From Fusibacter ferrireducens (lineage in GTDB: Bacteria; Bacillota; Clostridia; Peptostreptococcales; Acidaminobacteraceae), in the NCBI RefSeq assembly GCF_015352425.1, contig NZ_JADKNH010000007.1, positions 186,001 to 250,000 of the forward strand: a stretch of DNA of 64,000 bases. The letters run 5' to 3'. Shown one piece after another: positions 21,223-29,443 of this stretch. The position numbers and the translations under genes are program-made. The notes beneath the pieces are model-generated. The model was not told the DNA's origin and did no database searches. It worked only from the letters and a program-made list of their open reading frames with translations. Within the stretch, counting starts at the first letter, position 1; the number at the start of each line of letters is the position of its first letter.

Positions 21223-22337
21223 TATTTTTGCACCTCCTGAGTTTTATTTTTGAAAAATTTCTTTTTGATATCTGGCAAATATTTCGCAACTTGTTCCGCT
21301 GCTATGAAGAGTATAATAATCGCTTGAATGATGCCAACAACTTCTTTTGGGATACCTGCCATTTGCATTTTCCGCTCTCCATTTGCCAAAACGCCAAATA
21401 ATAGAGCACTCGCCAAAATACCTATAGGATGGTTTTGCCCCACAAGTGCAACAGCAATTCCACTGAAGCCGTAACCCGGCATGCCTGCCGCTTGATCCAC
21501 CTTATAACTTAAACCTGCCACTGTAACCGCTCCAGCAAGACCAGCTATAGCACCTGAAATAACCATTGCAAGCGTTATATTTTTCGCGATACTTATACCA
21601 CCATATTCTGAAGCATATGGATTATGTCCCACTGAACGCACTTCATACCCCAGTGTCGTTTTGAAAAGTACAAACCATATGACAATTGCAGTAATCACAG
21701 CTATTAAAAATCCAATATTTACAGATGAATAGCCAAAAGCTGGCATAATTTTAGAAAGATGAAGTAATCGACCGTGTTCTGGCAACATAACCGTACTCGC
21801 TTTTTTTTCCGTTCCCAAAAGCACGGATGGATTTAAAACAGTTCGAACGATATAGTTCGAGAGATAAAGTGCAGTATAATTCAACATAATAGCGACAATA
21901 ACTTCATGTACGCCTCTTTTAGCTTTGAGAATACCCGGTATAAAGGCCCATAGTGCACCTCCCAATATACCTGAAAGCAATAACAAAATAATCAACAATC
22001 CACCTGGCAGGTCTCTAAAAATCCAGCCTGCACCTACTGTGAAAATAGCGCCCATGATATATTGCCCTTCAATACCGATATTGAATAGGCCACATCTAAA
22101 GGCAAAAGCAAATGCTACCCCAGTAAAGATCAAAGGTGTTGTCTTTAACAGACTTTCTCCAAATCGGCCAAAATTGCCAAGGCTTCCTGAGAACAATTCA
22201 CGATATGCAACCAAAGGGCTATGTCCAGTCCACACGATAAACAAAGCGCCTACGATAAATGAAAATAAAATTGCAAGCAATGGAAACTTGAGATTGTCCA
22301 TAACTACTTGTAGTAAATTTTTCTTCTTGTTTTGCAT
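21222..22337 (-). CDS. nupP: Nucleoside ABC transporter permease (NupP-like)
   Basis: A 371-residue permease with about nine to ten membrane segments and the family blocks A-F-R-C-G-L-F-N-I-G-I-E-G-Q-Y and V-G-H-N-P-Y-A-S-E-Y-G-G-I-S. The start at 22337 follows AGGGGTGAT; a TTG at 22361 is in frame but has no ribosome site. It pairs with NupQ under the ATPase NupO, in an operon read nupN-nupO-nupP-nupQ. The specificity is inferred from family and operon order; the substrate could be any purine or pyrimidine nucleoside. Confidence 0.92.
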   Translation of the reverse strand: MQNKKKNLLQVVMDNLKFPLLAILFSFIVGALFIVWTGHSPLVAYRELFSGSLGNFGRFGESLLKTTPLIFTGVAFAFAFRCGLFNIGIEGQYIMGAIFTVGAGWIFRDLPGGLLIILLLLSGILGGALWAFIPGILKAKRGVHEVIVAIMLNYTALYLSNYIVRTVLNPSVLLGTEKKASTVMLPEHGRLLHLSKIMPAFGYSSVNIGFLIAVITAIVIWFVLFKTTLGYEVRSVGHNPYASEYGGISIAKNITLAMVISGAIAGLAGAVTVAGLSYKVDQAAGMPGYGFSGIAVALVGQNHPIGILASALLFGVLANGERKMQMAGIPKEVVGIIQAIIILFIAAEQVAKYLPDIKKKFFKNKTQEVQK

Positions 22338-22382
22338 TTTATCACCCCTAATTTGAGTCAAATAAACACAATCCGACTCAAT

Positions 22383-23906
22383 CTATTTATTCACTTTACC
22401 ACCAGCCATCATAATACCTAGTTCTTTTTCATTCGCAGTAGCACCATCGACAATTCCTACGATTTGACCGTCATAAATGACGCCAATGCGATCAGCTAGT
22501 GCTAAAACTTCATCAAGTTCCAAGGACACCAGCAAAACAGCTCTTCCCATGTCTCGTTGTTCTACTAACTTCTTATGAATAAACTCAATTGCACCAACAT
22601 CAACCCCTCTTGTAGGTTGCGCTGCAATAATGAGCTCTGGATGCCTGTTAAGCTCTCTCGCCACAATAAATTTCTGCTGATTCCCACCTGAGAGTGACTT
22701 AGCAGCAACATTCTCGCTTGGTGTTCTCACATCATACTCTTCAATAAGGTTTTGACTGTATTCATGAATATAATCGTAATTGAGTATACCATTTTTGCTA
22801 AAAGGTTTGTCTTTATGATTGCCTAAGCAACCATTTTCAGCAAGAGAATGTTCAAGAACCAAGCCTCTTTTATGTCTATCCTCCGGTATATGAGCCATAC
22901 CACTATCAATAATTTTTTTACTAGATACCTTTTGAAGTTCCTTTCCATTTATAGAAAAGGTCCCTTTAACGGACTTTCTAAGACCGGTGAGTACTTCGAC
23001 GAGTTCTGTCTGCCCATTGCCATCTACGCCAGCAATCGCAAATATTTCACCCGATTTAACTCCAAAAGAGATTTCTTTAAGCGCTTTTGAACCTCTATTA
23101 TTCATTGCTTCTATGCCGTGAACTTCTAAAACAGTTTTACCCGCTTTATGATCTGCTTTATCAACTTTTAAGTTTACTTTACGTCCTACCATGAGCTCAG
23201 CAAGCTCATCAATATTAGTGTTTTCTTTTTTAAGGGTTTCAATGACTTTACCTCGACGCACTACCGTCACACGATCACTCATTGCCATAACCTCTTTGAG
23301 TTTATGGGTGATGAGAATGATCGATTTGCCTTGACCTACTAATTTTTTTAATATCATGCCGAGTTCTTCAATTTCCTGCGGTGTTAAAACGGCTGTTGGT
23401 TCATCTAAAATTAAAATTTCAGCCCCTCTGTAAAGGGTTTTCAAAATCTCTACTCTCTGCTGCATGCCTACGGTAATGTTTTCAATTTTGGCATTTGGAT
23501 CAACTGCTAATCCATACAATTCTGATATTTCTTTAACTTTTTTTGAGGCAGTTTCCATATCGAGTTGAATATTATGAGGTCCTTTAGAAGTCTCTGCACC
23601 CAAAATGATATTTTCAGTAACTGTGAATGGCTCAACTAACATAAAATGTTGATGTACCATTCCAATTCCAAGTTTAATTGCAATGTTAGGATCTTTGATG
23701 TTTACGAGTTGCCCATTGACGAAAATTTCGCCTGATGTTTGCTCATACAAGCCATAAAGAATATTCATCAATGTGGTTTTACCTGCACCATTTTCACCTA
23801 ATAATACGTGAATCTCACCTTTTTCAAGTTCAAAATTCACATTGTCATTTGCAACCACACCAGGAAAGATCTTGGTTATGTTTTTCATTTCGACAACTTT
23901 TGCCAT
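22383..23906 (-). CDS. nupO: Nucleoside ABC transporter ATP-binding protein (NupO-like)
   Basis: A 507-residue ATPase made of two tandem ABC domains. The first has Walker A G-E-N-G-A-G-K-T-T (about 37), an L-x-x-G-like I-T-V-G-M-Q-Q-R-V-E and Walker B L-I-L-D-E-P-T. The second has a modified Walker A, G-V-D-G-N-G-Q-T-E, and signature L-S-G-G-N-Q-Q-K-F, as in ribose/nucleoside importers of this class. It energises the NupPQ channel at the inner face of the membrane. GGAGG precedes the ATG. A 237-base spacer containing a structured repeat and a hairpin separates it from the binding-protein gene. Confidence 0.95.
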   Translation of the reverse strand: MAKVVEMKNITKIFPGVVANDNVNFELEKGEIHVLLGENGAGKTTLMNILYGLYEQTSGEIFVNGQLVNIKDPNIAIKLGIGMVHQHFMLVEPFTVTENIILGAETSKGPHNIQLDMETASKKVKEISELYGLAVDPNAKIENITVGMQQRVEILKTLYRGAEILILDEPTAVLTPQEIEELGMILKKLVGQGKSIILITHKLKEVMAMSDRVTVVRRGKVIETLKKENTNIDELAELMVGRKVNLKVDKADHKAGKTVLEVHGIEAMNNRGSKALKEISFGVKSGEIFAIAGVDGNGQTELVEVLTGLRKSVKGTFSINGKELQKVSSKKIIDSGMAHIPEDRHKRGLVLEHSLAENGCLGNHKDKPFSKNGILNYDYIHEYSQNLIEEYDVRTPSENVAAKSLSGGNQQKFIVARELNRHPELIIAAQPTRGVDVGAIEFIHKKLVEQRDMGRAVLLVSLELDEVLALADRIGVIYDGQIVGIVDGATANEKELGIMMAGGKVNK

Positions 23907-23947
23907 CTTATTCCCTCCAATGATGTTTATAAAAGCAAGATCAAAGT

Positions 23948-24088
23948 GTATACTCAGTCCGCTTCGCTACCTTCGTAACCCTTTCACAATCCTATCGGAT
24001 TGCATTCAGCGTGAGTTTGAACTCCCTCTGAATTAGGAATATCCCCCCCACTTTAAGAAGTGCGAGCTATCTCCCAAAGGGTTATATT
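23948..24088. repeat. Interspersed structured repeat, copy A
   Basis: The stretch begins GTATACTCAGTCCGCTTCGC and ends CTCCCAAAGGGTTATATT. It shares these blocks in the same order with the copy at 28743-28832: TACTCAGTC, CTTCGCTACCTTCGTA, CCCTTTC-CAATCC, GGATTGCATTCAG and TCTCCCAAAGGGTT. Its CCCTTT/AAAGGG ends could close a branched fold containing a CAATCC/GGATTG hairpin. This copy has about 50 extra bases between the shared blocks. No protein-coding potential is apparent. Confidence 0.65.
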
Positions 24089-24092
24089 AAGA

Positions 24093-24123
24093 AAGAGTCA
24101 GATGTCGGGGACACCTGACTCTT
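24093..24123 (-). terminator. Attenuator-like hairpin between nupN and nupO
   Basis: A 14-bp stem with one mismatch (AAGAGTCAG-TGTC with GACA-CTGACTCTT) and a 3-base loop lies 20 bases past the nupN stop. The T tract on the minus strand is short. Partial termination here would give more binding protein than ATPase and permeases. Confidence 0.6.
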
Positions 24124-24143
24124 AACAATTTAATCACATACTA

Positions 24144-25250
24144 TTATAATGATGGTGCTTCAAAAGCATTAAATTCTGCTTCTGTTGCAGGAACTACAAA
24201 TGTACCTGCTTTGATAGCTTCAAGATATTTATCAGCAGCTGCTTTTAAATCATCCGTTAAGTTACCTGCTTTATCGCTGTAACCAACGCCATTATTTTTA
24301 GAGTCAAATAACAATGTTCCACCTTGGAAATTACCATCAACGACTGACTTAGCAACTGAAAGAACACCAACGTCAACACGTTTAATCATAGAACACAATA
24401 CATTTTCTGGAGCCATATGCGATTGATCTTGGTCAACGCCAATTGCCCAGAATTTTTCTTCTTTAGCCGCTTCAATTAAACCAGCACCAACGCCGCCTGC
24501 AGCATGGAATATAATATCTGCGCCAGCTTGATGTTGAACTAAAGCAATTTCTTTACCTTTTGCAGCATCATCAAATGAATCTGCATAGTTTACGATAACT
24601 TCAGCATCAGGGTTTACAGCTTTAACGCCAGCTCTAAAACCGTATTCAAATTTTTCGATTAATGGGAATTTCATACCGCCAATGAAACCAATTTTATTCG
24701 TTTCAGTTTTAAGGCCAGCAATAACGCCTACTAAGAAAGACCCTTCATTTTCAGCAAAGACGATTTCTGCAACGTTTGGTTTCTCTAAACCAGAAGAATC
24801 AACAATTGCAAATTTTTGATCTGGGAATTGATCCGCAGCAGCTTTCATTGCTTCAACAAACAAGAAACCAACACCATAGATGATATCTGTTTTCTCTTCA
24901 GCAAATGACACTAAGTTCGGCGAATAATCATCAGCACTTTGAGATTCAAGAACTTGTCTTTTAATACCAAACTGTTTTTCAGCTTCTTCAAGACCTAACC
25001 AAGCTGAATCATTGAAAGATTGATCACCAAGTCCACCTGTATCTGTGATCATACCCATAACCAATTCACTCTTTGGTTCAGCTGCTGGCTCTGCTGCTGG
25101 CTCCGCAGCTGGTTCTGCCGCTGGTTCTGCTGCAGCCGGTTCTGCTGCTGGTGCTGGTTCTGCCGCTGGTTCTGGTTTAGATGCACATCCTGCTAACATC
25201 ATTCCAACAAGCATTACTACCATCATTAGTGATATAACTCTTTTACTCAT
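24144..25250 (-). CDS. nupN: BMP-family nucleoside-binding lipoprotein (NupN-like)
   Basis: A 368-residue secreted lipoprotein. The signal peptide ends in the lipobox L-A-G-C with the lipidated Cys at residue 22. A low-complexity linker of P-A-A-E repeats occupies about residues 27-62, then comes a periplasmic-binding-protein type 1 domain of the BMP/PnrA family (G-M-I-T-D-T-G-G-L-G-D-Q-S-F-N-D, G-Y-S-D-K-A-G-N). It captures nucleosides outside the membrane and hands them to NupPQ. GAGGAGG precedes the ATG. It heads the operon. Confidence 0.94.
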   Translation of the reverse strand: MSKRVISLMMVVMLVGMMLAGCASKPEPAAEPAPAAEPAAAEPAAEPAAEPAAEPAAEPKSELVMGMITDTGGLGDQSFNDSAWLGLEEAEKQFGIKRQVLESQSADDYSPNLVSFAEEKTDIIYGVGFLFVEAMKAAADQFPDQKFAIVDSSGLEKPNVAEIVFAENEGSFLVGVIAGLKTETNKIGFIGGMKFPLIEKFEYGFRAGVKAVNPDAEVIVNYADSFDDAAKGKEIALVQHQAGADIIFHAAGGVGAGLIEAAKEEKFWAIGVDQDQSHMAPENVLCSMIKRVDVGVLSVAKSVVDGNFQGGTLLFDSKNNGVGYSDKAGNLTDDLKAAADKYLEAIKAGTFVVPATEAEFNAFEAPSL

Positions 25251-25577
25251 TAATAAATCCTCCTCTTATTAATATAGACTTTTGCCCGAATTATACTAAT
25301 TCTACACAAAGTGAAAAATTCCTCTTTTTTATTTGTTTTTTTATAAAAAAAGTTTGGAATTTTTACGCCACTAATCCCCCTTGGATGTGATTATTAGGTA
25401 TGTAATTACATTGAATTAACATAATCCTTAAACCTTACCTAATAATTATATCCAATTTACCTATCAATAATCACTATATTATTTTTATAAACTTTATTTC
25501 GAAAAACAGCCATTGTTTGATTTTTTTCACAATTGCTTTGTATAATTCTCATAAACTTTTATCATCAGGTTTCAGAT
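25251..25577. other. Intergenic region upstream of the nup operon
   Basis: 327 bases without a gene. A candidate promoter lies near the start codon (next entry). An inverted repeat with arms at 25383-25402 and 25434-25453 (16 of 20 bases pair, core ATTATTAGGTA) and a related word at about 25456-25474 form a cluster of AGGTA-type sites. I looked for the purine riboswitch core and did not find it. Confidence 0.5.
25290..25317 (-). promoter_or_regulatory. Candidate promoter of the nup operon
   Basis: On the minus strand TTTTCA (25312-25317) and a perfect TATAAT (25290-25295) are 16 bases apart, with the start codon about 40 bases downstream. Confidence 0.5.
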
Positions 25578-25895
25578 CTACAAGTGCTTTAAGATATTTT
25601 CCACAATTACCTGTCTATTGGCAGAATCTTTTGTGCATTCAGCTATTCTTTGACCATCTTTATAGAAAACAACCGTTGGAATTCCAAGTACGCGTTGACT
25701 GATTGCCAACTTTCGCTCTGCTGTTGTATTCAACTTGCCAAAGTGCGCTTTGCCATCAAATTCAGTGGCAATTTGTTCAAATTCAGGCATCAATGCTTTA
25801 CATGGTTCACAACCATCACCAAAGAAGTCCACAATTACAAGCCCACTTTTATTCATTACTTCCTCTTGAAAATTTGCTTTATTTAATTCAATCAT
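25578..25895 (-). CDS. trxA: Thioredoxin with atypical C-E-P-C active site
   Basis: A 105-residue thioredoxin fold. The active site reads F-G-D-G-C-E-P-C-K instead of the usual W-C-G-P-C; the cis-proline loop G-I-P-T-V is present. From general knowledge, thioredoxins lacking the active-site Trp and Gly occur in amino-acid-fermenting Clostridia, often near glycine reductase genes; none are visible here. The start is the ATG at 25895, 11 bases after the trxB stop, following AGGAGG. An extended frame to 25925 would overlap trxB and has no ribosome site. Confidence 0.9.
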   Translation of the reverse strand: MIELNKANFQEEVMNKSGLVIVDFFGDGCEPCKALMPEFEQIATEFDGKAHFGKLNTTAERKLAISQRVLGIPTVVFYKDGQRIAECTKDSANRQVIVENILKHL

Positions 25896-25905
25896 GCCAT
25901 GCCTC

Positions 25906-26847
25906 CTATTCACCGAAGTGTTCATCTACATATTTTTCTGCTTGAACTGCTGCAATAGCGCCATCTGCAGTAGCAGTTACAACCTGTCTCAATGACTTAA
26001 CACGTATATCTCCCGCGGCAAATACGCCAGGGATGTTAGTTTTCATATTCTCATCTGTTTGAATATAACCGAGTTCGTTCAATTCAATCATGTCTTTAAC
26101 AAGATGCGTTTCAGGAAGATATCCTGCAAAGATAAAAATGCCCATGATGCCATCATTTTCATCTGCCATAATCGTTTTGACTTCACCTGTTTTAAAATTT
26201 TCAAGCACAAAACCTTGGACGAGACCATCACCCAAAATTTCTTTGATGCCAGAATCATAAATAAATGCCATTTTAGGATTCTTCAAGGCCTTTTCAACAA
26301 TAGATTTTGCCGCTCTAAAAGTATCTCTTCTATGAATAACCGTAACTTTACGTGCAAATTTAGTGATAAATATACCCTCTTCAAGAGCTGTATCCCCACC
26401 ACCTACTACATAAACTTCAAGATCAGTGAAGAAATCTGCATCGCAAGTTGCACAGTAAGATACCCCTTTGCCCGTGAGTTCAATTTCGTTTGGAACGCCA
26501 AGTTTTCTTGGGACAGCTCCCATGCATAGAATAATCGATTTTGCTTCATATAAGCCTTTGTCAGTGTATACTTTTTTAATATCGTTTTGAAGATCCAGTC
26601 TTTCCACAGTTGCTTTCAGTCTTTCAGTGCCAAATGCATCGCACTGTTCCACCATTCTGGCAACTAACTCAGTTCCCGTGACTTCAGGCATTGCTCCCGG
26701 ATAGTTTGCAACTTCATCCGTGCCTGTGATCTGACCACCATTTTTATCTTTTTCAATGATCAGAGTATTCATTTTTGCTCTTGCTGCATAGAGTCCAGAA
26801 GAAAGACCTGCAGGACCTGCACCAATTATGATTACATCATATAACAT
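25906..26847 (-). CDS. trxB: Thioredoxin reductase
   Basis: A 313-residue flavoenzyme reducing thioredoxin with NADPH (or another donor). The FAD-binding motif I-I-G-A-G-P-A-G-L is at residues about 6-14, the redox-active disulfide is C-A-T-C-D near residue 135, the second dinucleotide site is V-V-G-G-G-D-T-A-L-E, and the FAD motif F-A-A-G-D-I-R is near residue 280. Length is normal. The ribosome site AAGGAGG precedes the ATG. It forms a two-gene operon with trxA, and the unusual active site of the partner suggests the two have co-evolved. Confidence 0.95.
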   Translation of the reverse strand: MLYDVIIIGAGPAGLSSGLYAARAKMNTLIIEKDKNGGQITGTDEVANYPGAMPEVTGTELVARMVEQCDAFGTERLKATVERLDLQNDIKKVYTDKGLYEAKSIILCMGAVPRKLGVPNEIELTGKGVSYCATCDADFFTDLEVYVVGGGDTALEEGIFITKFARKVTVIHRRDTFRAAKSIVEKALKNPKMAFIYDSGIKEILGDGLVQGFVLENFKTGEVKTIMADENDGIMGIFIFAGYLPETHLVKDMIELNELGYIQTDENMKTNIPGVFAAGDIRVKSLRQVVTATADGAIAAVQAEKYVDEHFGE

Positions 26848-26893
26848 TTTATTGCCTCCTTAAGAGATAACATCTCCTCTTTTACTATACACC

Positions 26894-26938
26894 AAAAGAA
26901 AAAAACATGGCAAGCAATTTGACATGCTTTTTTCTTTT
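26894..26938 (-). terminator. Terminator after the Na/Pi cotransporter gene
   Basis: A long A/T-rich stem (AAAAGAAAAAA with TTTTTTCTTTT, plus CATG/CATG inside) lies about 58 bases past the stop and runs into T residues on the minus strand. Confidence 0.7.
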
Positions 26939-26995
26939 GTCAACAAGATTTAAAAACTAAAGGCATGCTCCAAGAGGTCTTTGCAATACAGTAAG

Positions 26996-28648
26996 TTAAC
27001 CTCTAACATCCATTACTGCCAATGCAATGTTGGATGAATGATCAGAAATACGCTCTAGATTAGAAATGATATCTAAGAATATAATGCCTGCGTTGGTTTC
27101 ACAACGGCCTTCGTTTAATCTCCTGATATGTGTTTTTCTCAGTGTCTTTTCCATCAGGTCGATTTCGCCTTCAAGTTCAATGACTTCCTGCGCCTCTTTA
27201 AAATCTGTATCTTTCATAGAACTAAGTGAAAGCTCAAAACCGCTTCGGACTTTGCCAACCATTCCAACGAGCTCCAAAACAGCTTTATCAGAAAACTCAA
27301 TGTTATTTTCAATTTTAAATAGAGCCAATTCCGCAAGATTATCCGAATGATCCCCTACCCGTTCAATATCGTTTACCGTACTGAATAGGCCATCTAATAG
27401 TTTACGATCATTATCCCCAATTGCAGTATTGGACAATTTGACCAAATAGTTGCTGATCTCTCTTTCGAGTGCGTTGATTGTCTTTTCTATTCTAAAGGTC
27501 TTTTCAACCATCTTTGGGTTATTGGTTTGAACCGCTTCAGCTGCACTATCAAATGAGAGCATTGCCAAATTACCCATGTGAAGCACTTCTTTAATCACTT
27601 GACCAAATGCAATAGATGGCGTTTCTAAAATACGATCATCTAAATATTTAACACCCATTACCACTGCATCTCTTTCCTCTTGACTCTCTGGTATGATTTT
27701 CTCCACCATTTTGACAATGAGACCAGCAAATGGCAACAATAACAGTGTATTGAGGAGATTAAAAAAAGTATGTGCATTGGCAAGTTGCCTTGAAGCATCA
27801 CTGCTGATCGATTTAACAAAGGACACCGTAATATGGCTGAAGAAGACGATAAAGATAAATGTCCCAATGACATTAAAGAGCAAATGCATAACAGCAGCTC
27901 TCTTTGCAGTTCTATTGGCACTTATTGATGAAATTAGAGCAGTTACGCAAGTGCCCACGTTTGTTCCAAGCAACACCGGTAAAGCCGCCTCTATAGGCAA
28001 AACTCCTGTCCCGGCAAGCGCCACAAGTATCCCTGTGGTGGCACTTGAACTCTGTACCACAGCAGTGATTAAAAAGCCTGCAAAAAAGCCTTTAATAGTG
28101 CCCCAAATGCCACCTGTTCCAAAACTGATAATCATATCGTTAAAGCCTTGGTAACCTTTAAGAGGTGCCATAGCTTCTTTCATGAGATCCATGCCTAAGA
28201 ATAAAATACCAAATCCAAGTACGATTTCTCCAATGACAATATTTTTATTGTTCTTGGAAAAGAGTTTCACACCCGTTCCAATTGCAATTGCAACTGGCGC
28301 CAGTGCAGTCAACTCTATAGAGACCAATTGCGCTGTAATCGTCGTCCCTATATTGGCACCCATAATCAAGCCAATCGCTTGTGTGAGATTCATGATGCCT
28401 GCATTGACAAAACCCACAACCATCACCGTTGTTGCAGACGAACTCTGAACGATCACTGTCACCAGAGCACCAGCAAAAACACCCACAACAATGTTCCCGG
28501 ATATCTTTTCAATGATTTTTTCAAGTTTATTACCTGCTGACTTTTCCAACCCCTCACTCATTATTGTCATACCATAAAGAAAAAGCCCCAATCCACCCAG
28601 CAAAGGAAACAGGATTCCCATAATTTCCTTTGAAGATATAACCTCCAT
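26996..28648 (-). CDS. Na/Pi cotransporter family protein with PhoU-like C terminus
   Basis: A 550-residue NptA/YjbB-type protein. The N-terminal about 310 residues are membrane-embedded with two inverted repeats, each carrying Q-S-S-S-A-T-T (about residues 68 and 198). The C-terminal about 220 residues are helical and PhoU-like (I-E-R-V-G-D-H-S-D-N and I-S-D-H-S-S-N). Family members move phosphate with sodium, often as exporters. The start at 28648 follows AGGGAG. It lies away from the pst operon, with a structured repeat in its upstream region. Confidence 0.93.
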   Translation of the reverse strand: MEVISSKEIMGILFPLLGGLGLFLYGMTIMSEGLEKSAGNKLEKIIEKISGNIVVGVFAGALVTVIVQSSSATTVMVVGFVNAGIMNLTQAIGLIMGANIGTTITAQLVSIELTALAPVAIAIGTGVKLFSKNNKNIVIGEIVLGFGILFLGMDLMKEAMAPLKGYQGFNDMIISFGTGGIWGTIKGFFAGFLITAVVQSSSATTGILVALAGTGVLPIEAALPVLLGTNVGTCVTALISSISANRTAKRAAVMHLLFNVIGTFIFIVFFSHITVSFVKSISSDASRQLANAHTFFNLLNTLLLLPFAGLIVKMVEKIIPESQEERDAVVMGVKYLDDRILETPSIAFGQVIKEVLHMGNLAMLSFDSAAEAVQTNNPKMVEKTFRIEKTINALEREISNYLVKLSNTAIGDNDRKLLDGLFSTVNDIERVGDHSDNLAELALFKIENNIEFSDKAVLELVGMVGKVRSGFELSLSSMKDTDFKEAQEVIELEGEIDLMEKTLRKTHIRRLNEGRCETNAGIIFLDIISNLERISDHSSNIALAVMDVRG

Positions 28649-28678
28649 ACAAATCTCCCTTCAAATCTCATTAAAAAC

Positions 28679-28832
28679 GTATACTCAGTCCACTTAGCAA
28701 CCTTTGTACAACATTTGCGCCTACCATTAAACTATAGTAGAAGCATACTCAGTCTGCTTCGCTACCTTCGTAGCCCTTTCGCAATCCGTTAGGATTGCAT
28801 TCAGTGGGAGACATCTCCCAAAGGGTTGTATT
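28679..28832. repeat. Interspersed structured repeat, copy B with a degenerate partial copy
   Basis: The full unit (28743-28832) has GCTAC-CTTC-GTAGC, then CCCTTT...AAAGGG enclosing two hairpins, GCAATCC-GTTA-GGATTGC and GGGAGA-CA-TCTCCC. The predicted fold is therefore a three-way branch plus a small stem. A decayed partial unit (GTATACTCAGTCCACTTAGC and following, 28679-28710) precedes it as a direct repeat. The same blocks occur at 23948-24088. It sits upstream of the Na/Pi gene and beyond the trmL terminator, outside coding sequence. Confidence 0.7.
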
Positions 28833-28835
28833 CAT

Positions 28836-28877
28836 AAAAAAACCACTACAATTAATGATTTTTTAATCATTGTAGTG
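28836..28877 (-). terminator. Terminator of the cheX-trmL operon
   Basis: A stem of 13 bp with a four-base bulge (CACTACAAT...ATGATT with AATCATTGTAGTG) is followed on the minus strand by GG and seven T. It starts about 78 bases past the trmL stop. Confidence 0.8.
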
Positions 28878-28955
28878 ATCTTATTTAACCAAATTTCAGA
28901 ACATCTATTAGCCCAATAAATGATATATCTCTCTAAACCTTGGCTTCATTCTTAA

Positions 28956-29426
28956 TTATTTAAGATCAAAAAAAGCATTCTGTCTCAGGGCTTCATATAA
29001 AATAATCGCCACAGAATTTGAAAGATTCAAACTTCTCAAATGCTCATGTTGCCTCATGGGTATTTTAAATCTTGTTTCACTATATCGTTCATGAATATAA
29101 GCAGGCAATCCCGCTGTCTCCTTGCCAAATACGATGAAGCACTCGTCTTCAAATTTGAATTCATCGTAATAACGGTCCGCCTTAGTTGTTGCAAAGTAAA
29201 GCTTTTCATGACCATACTTTTCAAAGAAAGCATGATCATCCTCGTGCACTTCTAAATCTAAGTGCTCCCAATAGTCCAGCCCTGCACGCTTAACATGCTT
29301 GTCATCGATGGAAAAGCCCAATGGTTTAATCAAATGTAGCTTTGCACCAGTAATCGCACATGTCCTAGCAATATTGCCAGTATTAGGTGGTATTTCAGGT
29401 TGATACAATACAATATGAATTGCCAT
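28956..29426 (-). CDS. trmL: tRNA (cytidine(34)-2'-O)-methyltransferase
   Basis: A 156-residue SPOUT-fold methyltransferase that methylates the wobble ribose of certain leucine tRNAs using SAM. Family motifs are the N-terminal H-I-V-L-Y-Q-P-E-I-P-P-N-T-G-N-I-A-R-T, F-G-K-E-T-A-G-L-P and the knot region R-S-L-N-L-S-N-S-V-A-I-I-L-Y-E. The start is taken at the ATG at 29426, which gives the usual N terminus. An in-frame ATG at 29438 is only 2 bases from the AGGAG, so both are imperfect. It follows cheX by a few bases and is probably co-transcribed. Confidence 0.93.
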   Translation of the reverse strand: MAIHIVLYQPEIPPNTGNIARTCAITGAKLHLIKPLGFSIDDKHVKRAGLDYWEHLDLEVHEDDHAFFEKYGHEKLYFATTKADRYYDEFKFEDECFIVFGKETAGLPAYIHERYSETRFKIPMRQHEHLRSLNLSNSVAIILYEALRQNAFFDLK

Positions 29427-29443
29427 GACGTCTATCATTTCTC

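Noticed and set aside
25045-25272. Plus-strand frame of alternating G-S-A-A repeats
   Set aside because: It is the antisense reading of the repetitive NupN linker, with no start signal.
25251-25577. Purine riboswitch upstream of the nucleoside transporter
   Set aside because: The conserved core and loop sequences were not found on the minus strand.
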